Shown here one piece after another: positions 24,414-39,400 of a stretch of DNA of 64,000 nt. Positions within the stretch are counted from its first letter, which is position 1. Each line of letters opens with the position of its first letter. Below the pieces are notes generated by a model. That model searched no databases and had not been told where the DNA came from. It was given only the letters and a program-made list of their open reading frames with translations. The DNA is from Nemopilema nomurai (taxonomy: Eukaryota > Cnidaria > Scyphozoa > Rhizostomeae > Rhizostomatidae): positions 1,797,486 to 1,861,485 of the forward strand of contig ML133443.1 in NCBI GenBank assembly GCA_003864495.1, read 5' to 3'. The position numbers and the translations under genes were made by a program.

Positions 24414-27400
24414 CTAAGATCAAACAAATGCAAAGGTGAATAATTGCGAACAAAAATCAGGCAAACGTCACAATATGCGAGGTTTGGGAGCAGCTAAACT
24501 GATTGCTGGAATCATTGTCCATATTTCTATCGTTACTTCGACATTAAGGAAAAACCATTGATCGAAGTACGTGTGCAGGTGGCATATAAAAAGGACAAGT
24601 CACGGCAATAGAGACGGTATTGGAACAGGCCCTGCAGCAAGCACACGTTAAATTCGCCTATGAATGTGAACCGAAGAAAACACGGTACGGCGAAATAACA
24701 CGACCGCACAGGTGAGCTAAGGCATCGGCGAACACGCGTCCAAGAACACGCAGCTACCAACCAAGCCCAATTCACCTACTGCAAGAGGAGGGGGGGGGGG
24801 GGTCTGCCTTAAAGATTACAAGGGGAAGGGGCGTATCGAACTTGGAAATATTTGATAAGTTGGATTGTTAATAATGAGTAATATTAAGAAGAAATGTTGG
24901 GTGGATAGATCTAATTGAATTTCAAGAGGGCGAGCAGCCTTCTGCCCCACAGAGAGAAGTAGCGCTCTGAATTGTTCTAGCAGTTAACTAGTGAAGTTTT
25001 GGAAAATACAGACTACGCAAATGGAGTCGAACCTCTGAGCATTGAAGAACTACAAGTTGAGGAGTTCATGGGAAAAGACTTCTTAAAATTTGCAACAATC
25101 TAAGTCAAGAAAAGCATTTTTTGTAGTAATCGGTATGGCCATAATTATTGCTTGAAAGATGATTTTGAGATGCGATTGGGAGAGTTTAACTTAACAGAAC
25201 AGAAATAGGGATTAAAAGCACGTAAAGGCGTTGGCTAACCGAGAGCTATTCCACCATAACAATTTACCTCATTGGCAACTCTGTAAAATGCATTTACATA
25301 GACCGCTCCACCAAGAAGGCCCTCGAAAAGACCGATGGCCAGGGTGATCCAGATGCTGGTAATGAACCCATAGTAGGCTTCCAACAACAGCACAATGAAA
25401 TTTACGTACTGCAACGAAGAAAGAAGGAATTTAATGGTGCAATTTTATTGCAAAGCAGCACGTGACTATCATAGATGGAATCATTCATATTGGCAATTCA
25501 TTGCGGACATTCTGTGAATGATTTGACAAGGCACAAAAAACTATCGAAATGCTTTTATAATGAGAATTGCAAGTGTTACTCCGGGCATGTGAATTTAATG
25601 ATTTGGCTTGTTGCCAAAAACCTCTGATAAAGATGACTTTCCATATCTTTTCGGTGGGCTTGAACTTTCAGCTTTGAAATGATTTTATGAGCTCCAAATG
25701 AATGCACATATCAGCATGGAATTGGCATTGTGCTCTGGAATTGTACTCTTGAAGAAACTTAAAATCAGTTTCTCCAAATACTTTAGTGGGAAAAATTTGG
25801 AAATTTAATGTCCCTTTGTGTGTGGGTATATTTTAATAGATGATTTGATGCCTCAGCGTCTAAGAGGAACACGTCAATAATATTTACATTGAGAAATCCA
25901 TTGAGGATTTGTATCACCAGATCCAAAAAGGCGTCTCCCTTTGCCGTATTTTTGCAGAAGGCAATACTTGAAGCAAGCAATCTTTTCCTACATAGAGTTT
26001 AAACGTCGTAACTTCGAACAATACTCAAGGTTTTCAAATACCACATCTGAAAACGCAACAAAACCAGAGGTTGAGTGACAAAAAAGTAAATTTGAGCGAT
26101 TGGTGTATCAAAGTGCTTGGACATTGATTGGACGGAAATCTCTCGAAAGACTGTTTAAAGATTGCAATGGTCTATTTGCCATGTAAAAACAAAGTGGTTT
26201 CATTGTACACAAGTCGATTGCTACAACCGAAGGGACCCCCCCAGACGCCCAGCACACCATTAACAAACAGCGCAGAAAGATCCTATCCCCGGCTGCAGCG
26301 TATGCAATGAATAGATATTTGTTTAAGTTGGATTTCATCGCTGAGACAATGGCGGTCTCTTCTTGTGAATTTATTTTCAATTGCGGCCGTCCGTGATGCT
26401 TTGTCGGCGCGAGATTTATATGGATTAATCGCGTCTTCTAAGACATTGTCGTGGAAGTTACTCTACAAAACATTCGTAGGCCGTAAAGATGTGTTTTTGT
26501 ATATTAAAACGTGAATTGCCTTCAATTCCGAAAGGGCGGCGTGACTTTGCAGCCTCGTTATCGAGCCAGAAATCATGGTGGCAAGGAGCCGCCGAAATAC
26601 TGGCCTAACTGCACATTAGCGCATGCGCAAAAGCGTCTAGTTTCAAATTAGCGTTGATTGCAAGCCCTTTCTCAACCGGCTACAAAACAAGTGGCAGGAA
26701 TTGGAAAAGGATTTAGGCCACCATTTACCTAAATTAAATGAACGAATAGCTGACATTGGTGCTAAAAGCAAAGCTAGTGAGATAAAGAAATTCCACAGTA
26801 AAAGCTCAGGTGAATAACATTCAATGATTGATAAACAGGTTTGGTCTTTGCACTAAAGCACTGCAAATGAAGGCTTCATCTAAAGTGTTGAAACATACAA
26901 AACTTAATAGACCTGAGAAGCAATCAAGGCGATCAACATTTGCAATTGACTTTCTTGCGTTCTCTAAAGCCACTTCTCGGATGATTCTTTCGTACCTAAT
27001 ATCACTAAATATTTGTTTGGCTTAGAAATAAAAACGAGCCCAAATCAGAATTATTCCTGAAACAGAAAATCTTCATGTTACTCTAATTCAAATAAAATTC
27101 TCCATGGAATTTGCCTTTTCAGAACACTCAGAAATAGGTGCAAATGATGAAGGTTATATTCTCGAGGCATATCAATCAGCCTTAAAATTTTTCTAGCCAC
27201 AAAACTTGTAATTTTACCTATAACAATGCTTAGAAACAAATATTGGAGAAAAAACTGCCTGTTGAATACCTAGTCGAGAGCTGCGACTGTGGGCCAAGCA
27301 GGGAAGCCAGCTTAAAATCATTTTAAAGGTCCTCGCCAGTAAACAAACTTAACACAGTCATGTGCTGCTTATTACGAATACTAATTAAACAAATACGTCG

Positions 27401-30400
27401 AGAAATGAAGAAAAACATTTAGCTATTATGCAGCTTTTATATTTACATTGCTCTGGCTAAGAAAATATGCTCAATATTTGAGACAATACCCTCATTTTCA
27501 TGAGAAACCACAAACATAAGACTATATGAGCCATTTCCTGAAAATTCAACACCCTTTCTGCATGAGTTCCAAGGTCAAAAGAAACTAAAGAATTTGCATC
27601 CGCTTTCTTACATCAACATTCCATGTGTTGATGCTGTTTTCTAATATCTGCAGATAAATACCCCCACAAAATGCTGGACAATAAAACGCTGGGTGCATAA
27701 GATTTCCTAAACGCGGATTAATACCGAGAAAGTTCATTTTCAATAGCAGTGCCAATAGAATAACACTTGACTGGTTGGATGTTGTAATTAACCCATATAC
27801 TGTATACATGCCTAAGGAAATGCTTGCATTTTGCGGTATCTACTAATGGGCATTACACAGAGATACAAAATGCGATCACTCCGCGCCTTTCCCTTAACAA
27901 AAAACAGTTTCCATTCCGATTCTCGTAGTCTTAGTTGGCCTAAAATTCCAACAAGACACAATGCCATTGAAACATGCTACTTTCTATATATAAAAGTTTC
28001 CTTTCACAATAAAGCTGGAACTTTGCTTTGAACAGAAGCAGGATGTCTGTGATTAATCTGCTCTATGGTTTCGCCCCCCTTTCTCTAATCAGAGCTGGTG
28101 CTAAGGTAAATCCGGGTTGGGCGTTAAGACCTCTTTACAGTCTTGAGAAAACAAACTCTCTATCCCAAAGCACAAAGAAGCACCTGAATCTTAAAGGCGA
28201 AATGCCGTTTCTTAAAATGTTGACCAAGGAGATCAGATATAAGCTGCATATATTTTTGCTCTCTTTATAATTAAAACAGCAGAGCACAAAAGAGTTTTAA
28301 ATACACACTACATTTAACCTTTGGTATATCCCTTCATTCAAAATAAATCGGGTTTCACAGCAACAATATCTAATTCATTTTTGGATAAGATTTAGACACT
28401 CGATGCAGGCCTGCCTACAGACAGTATGGCAAAGGCCCCGAACAACAATTGCATTGGGGCTGGTGATTAAGTCATTGATGGTGAAATCTGCAGGCGACTG
28501 ATTGTAACTAGGACTAGCTGCTGGACGGGTTACATAAAAAGCACGCTGCTAGAGTGTGGCACTAATTGGGGAGCCTTTATTTATATAGGTACATCGGTAC
28601 ATATTTTGTAATTAGGCATAAAGGTGTTGATGATTGATCCTTGCCAAACGCAGAACAAAATGCATGGAAAATTAACACAGACCAAACGAACAAGGTAAAA
28701 GCAACAGGCATTGTGGAAAATACATTAACAAGGAGTAAAAGTAGCCCGAAGAAGGTCATTCACTCCACCCCCAATAGTCCCCTTTACAACCCCCACTTGG
28801 GCGAAATCATTCCATCCAGCAACCCAAGGCCTAGCCTTTTGTTTCTTGAGAACCTTTCCAAAAAGAAAATCACTTATTGCCTGGTGATTGCACCAGGCTG
28901 GAAAGTGGACAGTGACACCTCGAAACGGTCCTATCTCCTCAGTAGCGCGTTTTGTTATGCGGCACCTTAAAAAGCTTATCATTATACTATTAGCCGTATA
29001 CATGATTAGAGTTAAGGCTCAAAACATTATCTATCATTAGTGTTAATACACACTCCTATAAATGGCAGTACACAGTCACACAAACCTGGAGGGCAGCTAG
29101 AATTTCAATCTTCTCAATTTTGACGATGTTCACCGATGATCTTGAGATGAGAACTCCAAACTGGTAGCAGAACTGGAGCCTGAAAATACAAGTATATGAA
29201 TGTATAGACGAGGTTAATGAAAAATAGAAAAACGACTAAATGCAAGGCTTTTATAAGAGTGCATTTTCATCCATCACTTTCGAGAAAACAATCAACATCT
29301 CCAGCAACTTATTCTTACATTTTCAATTCATTTTACATGCTGACCAGTTAATTGTTTCCAAAATAATAATTATTGCATCTTTGTTTGAATTAATATGACC
29401 AAGTTCAAAAACTATGGAATAACACGAGGTCATAAGATTACCTCCAGCTGACTCAAAGGCTCGATTTATCGGAAATATTACTAATCTCATTTTTAATAAT
29501 AACTGATTTCTGTGCAGCCAATATCTTAGTATCCAGCAACATCTAGCTCATTTCTTTAGCTCTGAAGCATGAAGCCTCTACTGATTATTGTCAAAATGGA
29601 ATTATTTGCCGGTATTATTTGAATTATTATAATCAAATTTATTGAAAGGTTTAAAATTAAATTTAGTACTAGGTATAAAAGTAGGTGTAAAATCAAATTT
29701 AGAATTAGGTTTAAAATCAAATTTAGCGTTAGGTGTAAAATCAAGTTTAGCATTAGTTACAAAATAAACGTCGTTTGAAAGATTAACTGAAACAGTTATT
29801 TTCTTGCTGTTTCTGTATTAATATTTAGGTCCTACGAACAGCTAGAAATGGGGAAAAAGATTTCTTTTAAAATGGTGTTAAATGCTACTTTAAATGTCTC
29901 AAAGGTGGGGAAAGAATTTCAGAAAGAAGTTGCAGAATTCAGGCAAAAGCTTTTTTACAATTTATTTTTCAGACATCAAAACTGGTAGTGTGCACACTAT
30001 TTCCTTCTTAGTAGCATACCCTTTTTTCTGCTGAAACCAATCTTTTATGTCGATTCACCTATCCTTAAAAATGCCTTTCTTTAACAAATATTTTTAAGCA
30101 GAATCCCATCAAAAATATATTGTTCGTTATAACTAATTCAATAATTAAAATTGCCCCATTCTACTTATTACCAGTGCCAAATACATGTGCTTCCTTGGAT
30201 TGCCATTTTGCTCTAGCCCATCCATGTTTCCTGGTACCTTTCGATACATCCAGCCCTGACCCAACATTTTTTTGGCTGATCCCCTGGTTACCCTGAACCC
30301 TAGTTATATCCACATACACAAATACTACCAACAAATTTGACCCTCACAACTTGAACAAAAAGTGCTTTACCCCTAAATCTTCATCTTGGTTCTGACAACA

Positions 30401-33400
30401 ATGAAGAAATGTCTTACAATTTTTATGTCTTACAATGAACAGACTAACTTCCTAGTAACCAACACACGGACAGGCAAAACACCAAAAACTTCAAAAGCAA
30501 AATGAATGTTTGTATTGTGCGTGGTGAATGCTCCAAAAACATAACCAATCGGCTGTAAATGTTCCCTAGTCCTTATAAAATATTTGCAAAACCTGATTAG
30601 CTAGACACTCGTCCCAGCTGCTGACATCCAGCAGAGTACGAAATTGCAATTCTGCAGACTTATCTATGGTAGAAGAGAGCAGGTCAAGATTCATGGCAGA
30701 GGAATGCAGTAACAGCCGTAACAGTCGTCACTTAGGCGTCGCAGTGGGCTTCGCATCGACATCGTCAGTTGTATGTGGTTCGTCACTGTTTAAAATGCAG
30801 TAATTGTAATGTGGTTGTGTTGTTGCTGGCTCTAACACGCTCGTCGTCTCGTTCTATTCTCTGATCCGGGTTGACGTCGCCGATTTTGCATCTCGCAATC
30901 TGCGAATCTTTCTCGGAAATTTTTTCCATTGAAATGTATAGGAAAAGCTAAATTTCCTAAATGGGTTAATTCGAAGCCTGACTACCAAAATTTCTAAATG
31001 TTTCGTTACAAACTAACTTCAATATGAAGATTCCGATAAAAATTGCCCGGATCAGAGGATGCACCTAATCCAGCCTAACTATTTGCACGACAATATTAGC
31101 AATCCATTGCTGTTTGAGTCCTATTCATGAACTTTGGGATTTTCAAAATATTTTACTTAAAACTCCACTGAAATTGCAGAGAAAATAGGACTAATTCTGA
31201 GCAAAAGTATGAATCAGTCTTCAGTCTTATGAAAAGGCTCAGGCATATATTCAGCCCTTCTCAGAACATGGCAGCAGTATTTAAAGTCGGTCCTGTCACG
31301 CAATGATAGTCTGTTCTGTCAACGTTAACAGCAAACATGACAGGAGGATATGTGGTTAAACAAGTTGGTTATTAATTTCAAATTGGAATAGAAAAGCGAA
31401 TAGGTCACTCACCAACGATACTGCTCGGCTTGGCTCATAGACGACTTCGGGTAATACAGTAGCTCGAACTATCAAAAATGATATTGACTGATGAATGATT
31501 AAATAGTGTTAATAAATGAGCAAAATGACTGAGAAAATGTCGCAGGAAAATGAGCTAAAGTGCAAAAGGTTAACGAGGGGTGCTCACACATATTTCTTCG
31601 TAATATGAAAAGATTTATAATAAGATATGTTAAGTTTTCAAATAAGGCTGCAACAAGTACAGAGGCACATAAAAATAATTAGCTGCTGATAAAATAAAAA
31701 CAATCTTGAGAAGCACACATTGTAACAAAAATTATTAGAGATCAGTAAGATAGCAAGATTAGTAACTAGCTATAATTACTAAAAATAAGCCACTGTCAAA
31801 TGTGAGAAAGGATAGAAGGTAGCAAGATAAGATACAGGTGATAATATTTCGCATATTTATACTAAGAAAAAAATGCAAGATAAAATGAACTTCAAAAAAA
31901 AACTACAAAATGAACAGAGGTGATAATTGCATTAATAGTCACCAACTGGCAAACTGGCTCCTCTGACCCCTCAAATTAAATAAAAAAACGTCCGTGCCAG
32001 ACCAGATATTTCAATGTCACTTCGTATTAATCTGCTTGGGCGACTAGAGGAATTGTTGTGAGTTTTTACGCTCCCTAGTTGACTTGTTTTCGCCCATGGA
32101 ATACAAAACTGCATCGGCGGAAAACACTGGTACGAATATCTGAAAAGGCTCTTCAGCACCAAAGAATGTCCTAGCCACGTGTCTACGTCCTTTAAAATAG
32201 ACAACTTAGATCGAAATGATGGCCCACGAACACTTGATTCGGGTCCTGACACATGACTAACAGCAGTAATCTGATTGGCTAGACAAATAGATGTCATTGT
32301 GATTTAAAATTAGTCTGGTAGCAACTTGCTTGTTTTCTGGGTTTTCTTTATTAACACATGCAAAAAAAACCTTGATGCCAATCAAGGTACAACTTACTAT
32401 CTCACCAATAGTACTTACCAGGCCTTGGTTGATGATGTATTCAGCGAAGTAAACACAAAACAACGGTATCATGTACTTCACCAGGGGCTACAAAATATGA
32501 AACAACACTTCGAGCAATCCTTTCCAGCACAGCATCTTAGCACGTTGAAAATTGGCAAGTGAGAAGTGATCTGAGTCATTCGAAATAAACTAAAAATCGA
32601 GCTCTGTTAATAATCTAACATTTCCAACTTCCTTGCAGCTTAGATATTTTTGTGTTCAAAAAATACAGTAAATTGTATTCTGTGGCATTAAAAAAGGAGC
32701 TAACTGAAATTTCTTTGCACATACTTTCATGCAGAAATTTCTTGTACAAAAAATGTCTGGAAATTCCGTCAAAAATCCAAATTCGTCATTTGGCGTGTAA
32801 TACGAAAACTTTATGTAGAGGTCTTAGAAACTTAAAATTCGGAAATATCTTGTCTCACATCTCTAATTTTTCATACCCCAGCGTATAGCGAAATAGATTC
32901 CTCATATTTCTACCATAAAGTTGAAATTTTCTACATACTTACTTTGACGAGATTTATTTTTTGCTTAAAGGTCAAGGAAGCAGTGGCTGTAGAAAAAAGA
33001 GAAAAGTAAGACTTCGAGTTTCGTCTCAAAACTGAAAGTGAGCTGTTTCTAAAATATCAACATTCGACCATCTATTTAGTTGTAATAAAAATGAAATACA
33101 ATACACAAAAAACGAGAAACCCATCAAATACCCTATTAAATAGAGACTTTGCTGTACAGCTTCATACTAAATGTGTATTTTCACATAGCATGAAGACGTG
33201 CGAGGAAATGACTGCGCGACTATATAAACAAAATCAAATAAACCGCGCATCTGGTATTGAGCAGAAATAAATATTGACGATGTGACTAAAATGTTTTGAA
33301 AGTAAATGCTTGAAAAACTGTGAGTGTTTACTGCCACAACGCCCTCAAAACCTTGGCCAAAAACTGATGTCCCGTTGTCGAGCATCAATTAGTAGTGCTA

Positions 33401-36400
33401 AATATCTCTAGTGCTGAACAGCAAAATAATAGCTTGCTCACAAAGTTCGCATGCCTATGACAGTGTTGCTAAGAGCCAATGCATTGCATATAAATAAAAG
33501 AAAAGAAAAATTGCCTATTTAAGAAGAACCAGTGAGTGTATAAATGGATTCAGTGACAATAAAAGGGAGTCCCAATAATAACAATGAGATGCGTCTTTCT
33601 TATGGTGAAAGCCACGGAGAACATCGATGCTGCGCGATACTCAAGGCCAGCCAAATAACATCACTTTAATACATATTTGTATGTATATAAAAGAAATCTT
33701 CATTGCATAACGGAACTGTAAACACGATGGGTCGTGATAATGTGGTTCTTTTTGGAACGATATAATAGCTGTTTGCCGGTTTCATGTCAAAATGATAACC
33801 AGAAATTAGCGGAGCCTGGCGGTTGCCAAGAAGGAAGAGCGGTGTGGAATTCCAGCCAAAGTTGGAGTGATAAAATTATTAGCGAACTCATTAATAAACA
33901 TTCGGCCATAACGTTAGGCTGATGAGGGAAAGGATCCGGTCTGTGAAAAAGAAGCATCGCTGGGGCATTGGCCTATTTAGAAGGGGTGACAAACCATGTT
34001 CACCTGGCCTAGGGTTCTCGTGCGCACAAAAGCCATGCCTATCTATTCGAGTAACGAAGTACAAACAGTGATACACACTCACTTGCATTAGAAGCAGGCC
34101 CAAAAACAACGAGTTCGATCAAATACATTTAACATTTGGTCTTGAAAAAAAATATTTGAATAATTGACTGGGCAGTACTCTAGTGGTAACAATGCATCTT
34201 TGCACCATTGGAGTATCTTATGTAAAAATTCGTTTCATTTTACAAGTGTGCTACTCTCTTTTTTGATTCACTGCAGTAGTTCAAACATATCTCCTTTGTG
34301 AACCCTTCCATAACACCTCTTGGCATATTCGGCAACTACATGCTATAAACCATGGACAAACCTGGAATTACACCCTTTTAAATTTTTGCCGGTTCTCCCA
34401 GTTTTTACGATTGTTAATGCTTTCTTGTAACGCCATTACAAATTGTCTTATAACAGTGAGGTCTGTAATTATAGATAAAAATGAATTGAAGATAATGCTT
34501 CTGTTATTACTATCATTATCATTATTTTTAACACCATCTTCGTCATTTTCATCACTATCTTCATTACCATCATTACTATTACGAATATGATTGTTATCAT
34601 CATTGCCATTTGTCATTATCACAATCTAAAAAACTACAAAACTTCTCACCATCACCCGTGCGCTTTGTCAGCAACGATCTCGACTTTGTTGGATAAGTAC
34701 GGTCAAAATCCTTTCCTGGGCTCAAAAGCCCCCAGTGTCTAGAACAGAATTTAATGCCAATCTTAGACATGAACAGCCATGAATAAATCCCTCAAAACAT
34801 TAAGATAATTCGATCCGAAAGTTGCATCATTTCTAGACTGAAGCGAACCGCTTCATCGGAAGAATGGGTTCTTGTCTGTCGCACGAGTATTTGTCTTGAC
34901 CGAAGTTATGTGCAGTGTTCAGTAATTACTCTTCGAAAAGCAACGCAAGCCAGGAAACTAAAACTTTTCTTTACTTAACAAGTTCATGCTTAGGTCATAA
35001 CAAGCTTGGGGCACTTGTATTTGGCTTATAAATCCCTGGCAAATGTCTGCTGCATTTGTGGGTCTCGTTTATGATATGGGTGGTGTTGTTAATTGGTTGG
35101 TGGTGTATAAACGACAGTAAAATCGTCTCCATATATCATGTTCTTAACTTCTCTTCATTGCAAACCTTACAAGTGGCATAATGGGCTTCAATTTTAACAT
35201 GGATAAAGATCTTGTTCACGGAATTCCTTTTCCTTTAACACTTATAGTTAATTCCAAATTCTTTTTCTTTCTTGTGGGGATGGGGGTGGCGGACGGTGCC
35301 TTCCCCCATTTTTGGCAACACTATTGCAGGACTTTCAGGGTGCTTTACTTTGAAATCTTCATGATTTGTGTTCATGATGTTTTTCATTTAAATAATGCAA
35401 TTTAAAATAGACCTACGCTTTCTAGCGTTTACAAGTTTGAATGCAATAAAAAGCTTCCCAAAAAAGACCAAAAACATTTTTCAAATGCCAGAAACTAAGA
35501 GTTTCGACGGACATCTTTGCATCCTCGCAGCAGACTGTGTTGCCCGCAACTTGCTGCATATTCGAATAAATGGCAGTTTACTGCAAAAGAATTTCGTTTG
35601 AAGAAATAAATAATTTCCTCAAATTAAGCGCGCAATGTGACTAACTAATTCTAAACGTCTCTGTGAGGAAGTACAATTTAAAGATAAAGTGACGTCTTTG
35701 GAATTTTGGTTGGAAATTGGTTGACGTGAAATGACTATTTATCGATGCAAAAACAGTGCGACATCGTTGTCAAAGGCTCCGAAGACATGTTTTAAACTAA
35801 ATTTGGCTGCTTCATTTGTTCTTCTTGCGTAGGCTCCAATTTCCGTGCACTGACTGTGAATCTAATAGATTTCCTTTCGGGCTGTTCTATCTCCAGTTTG
35901 GCCAAACAGTCTTTGCATACGAATACCAAATGAGGCACTGGTACATACCCAAATGCCATGAGGAGCGGCACCACAAGCATAACCAGAACTGCGTTCTCAG
36001 GACTGACTCCTGCTGACGTCAGACCAGCATACGAAAAGGCGGCAGAAACCCCTGCGGCTCCTGAAACGAATCACCGAACAGTCGTAGCCTTGCAGCCGAA
36101 CGAGCACCGAATCACTGGATATAAATACACAAAGAAACACTGGAGCCCGGGGGGCCTGCATCAAAGAAACGTTGTTTAAAAGAGAAGGACTCTACGTCCA
36201 AAACAGCCACAGAAGCCAAATGGATTTCTTACAGGCAATGAACATTTCTCTTTCCTGAGCTTTGAACTAGAATCATCTCCAGGTATCATACAATTTTAAA
36301 TTGGATAATCCAGTATTTATCACAATGGCTCAACTCAGTATACATGTACGATGTTTCATTTATTCGGGTAAATGCCTGGAAACAGATCACACTGGAAACA

Positions 36401-39400
36401 CTAAAGATTTCACAATTGGAAGGCCCCTTGTTTTAAAAAATTTTGACGGAATTTTCATTGTAGTCTTCTCTTTCTCCACGGTAGAACTATTTTTGTACTT
36501 CATAGATTTCATTTAACAAGCCCTAATAGATTGCTTTTAAAATCGGCAAAATGGATTTGGATCAACATCAAGTCCTTAAAAGGCTTATGATATGACAAAC
36601 CCCTGAGAACTATGGCCCAAAATGGCAGTTGAGCGTGAATTTTTAGGAAACCTTCAGCTTTGCTTAACATGCGTACGAGGTAGCGCGAATAAAGCACAAC
36701 AATTTACATCTTTAAAGAAGAAAAAATTTAAGAAGAAAAGTTGGTTTTCCTACCTGTTCCAGCAGACCATGACGAGACTGTATTACTGGGAAAAAAAATT
36801 TGTGATAATTTGAATTTCATAGCAAAATGTGGAGGATGGAAATATAGGGAATAAATATATTGGGTATAAAAATATGAATAAAGGGTTTCTAGATGAATTG
36901 GCTTTCGCTTTGTAATGAAAGGAGGTTTAGAAGGGTGAATAACTCAATTGTATAACGAAATAGGAGCAACGAAAAATTGCAATTCTGTGAAAACTGCAAC
37001 TCTTTGTTTGCAGACATTTTGGTAGGAAATATCACCCCGGCTCATACGCCACATATTGCGTAGCGTAGGGGAAGAAAAATTAGGGGAGAAATTTTTTAAA
37101 GGGAAAACACATGAGACTACCTTATAGGGGCAATTTAGGGGAACAGCCTCTGAGCTATAAATGTAGTGAAGCAATTTATTGAGACAACGCAGGGTAGCAA
37201 TCGTTTATAGGAAAAACACACTTATTTAACTTATGGGGGCAACTTAGGGAAGCAACCACTTAGAGGGAAGACGTTTTGCACCAGCTTATGATCGATTAAA
37301 AACTAGAAAACTAAAAATTCGAACCAACTTGAGCAACGAAGGTATTACCAGGGAACGTTGTAGTTTCTGGTCCACAAAGCAACATTGCATTACCTGTGAA
37401 AATGTGCGGTTAAACTTAGAAATGTTATTTCCCCAAATCCGCAACTGATGCTTGCAAATACAACACCTGAAAGAGTAAGGCTGAATTAGAACGAAGAGAA
37501 TTGTCAGCAACAACATGAGATGTTATCTCGGTTTACCAGCAAAAGTTCAAGTGAATATCGCACCGGTGCCATAAAATTGAGATTCCTTCATTGCAGATTT
37601 ATAATCAACTGAAATAAGAAAACTGGAAAATTCTAGGACACCTTTCAGGACTTAATAACAACAAATGTACATTGACGGCAAATTAGGCAGCATCTTCAAA
37701 AGAGGACTGTAAATGGGAATTGCAACAAGGAATATACTCTGCAAGAGGCAAAGAAATAGATCAATACGTCACTGAAATGTCTCTTGCTGTCAAACGAACT
37801 GTGTATTCCAAGAAAGTGTCAATCAAGTTGAAAATAAAGAAGGGAACTAAATTCCATCGAACAATATACATGAAAAATAAGGCAGACTCGTTTGAAAAGC
37901 TGACAATGTTGGCAGACTCGATTTCATATCACTTGGATGTGCAACGTGCACTGGCCTTGCTATGAAATTCAAATTATCACAAAGTTTCAGTTAAAACAAA
38001 CAGCAGAGCTGAAGGTCCTCACCCAAAATAGCAAGTCCGACATTTTTGCAAAGAGCGACAAGAAGGAAGCTCCCAAGGGCGAACAGCACAACTGAGGCTA
38101 CGCGAAAACTGCAAAGGAGAAATAGTTGTTGGCTGTTTATTTTTTGTACAATATCATGGGGAATAACTTACAGTAAGACATAGACATTGAGTGCTGCAGA
38201 ATAGATATTTAATGCAAAATGAAGAAATTTTATCGGAGATCATATTGCTTGCATTATCTAGATCTGTGGGCAAAAATCACAAAAGCCTACGAACAGCCAA
38301 ATCTTTTTATCTCTAAATGGAGCAGTGAGCCAAGAACTGGAAAATCTCGTCACAGAACAGAACAAACCAGATATTGTTTAGGAAAACATTACGGTCGCAC
38401 GGCCACTGACTGGAGGAAGGTCCTCGAAAAGCAATAGAAGCTTCTATGACACACCTAAGCCACACCCATTTTTAATTTTTTGTGAGGAAGGTTTGCCTTC
38501 TAGAATGTTTTTATCTGGAGGAAGGTTAACAACTTTCTGGACTCTGTTTGTAAACACAGTTTTTTGTATCGTTGCTTGCTCGATCTGTTTGCTATTGTTT
38601 GGGCTACACTTAGAAATCAAAACTTTAATGCGAGCTTGAAAAGCATAGCGTAAGATGACGGTCCTTAGAAAGACAATACTGGCTTGGTGCTAAAAGGTTG
38701 AAAGTGAAAACAAAGAACTAACTTAAGAGATCCAATGGCAGTCAAAAGAAACAAATCTGTGTGGGAAAAACAATACGTGAAGCCGACATGCTGGAAAAAA
38801 CATCTGGTATACAAACCGTAAGTCTTGTATGTGAATTAGAGGCTTCGATTTAGTTGGCCTTTACTTACTTGTAGCTGAGTGACTGCATATAGAACGGAGC
38901 GGTCCATTTGATGACCAATGTGGGTAAGATGTCCGCTAACAGAATTATCTGTGGTAAAATTTGAAAAGGCTCTGTTAAAGATGAGGGCAATAAAAGCGAG
39001 AAATTGCACAGGTGGCTGCAAATAGCAAGCTTGGATTCCAACAGTAATGTATGGTGAATCAAATATTATTTAATATCATTAGAATTAAACAACATACCCA
39101 ATGTATAGATTAAAATGAGTAAAGGTACAGTACAGAAAAAGTAAAATAGAATGACTTGTAGACAAACCACGCTTTCAACACCAATACCGTGTAATATGTA
39201 AAATATCGTGATAATATAACAAGACATCATAATACAAATCATTTTGCAAATCATTATTCAAAATGTCTTTACATAAACCACTGTAATAAAAACATACAAA
39301 TATTGCCATGAAGTATTTGCGTCGTACGCGATACTGTGATAATCACCTTAGTATCACTATAAAATATTGTTTTTTAAAATATTGTAATTTTTTTGTACAA

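Noticed and set aside
35816..36179. Two + strand frames
   Set aside because: Antisense to CLN3 exon 9.
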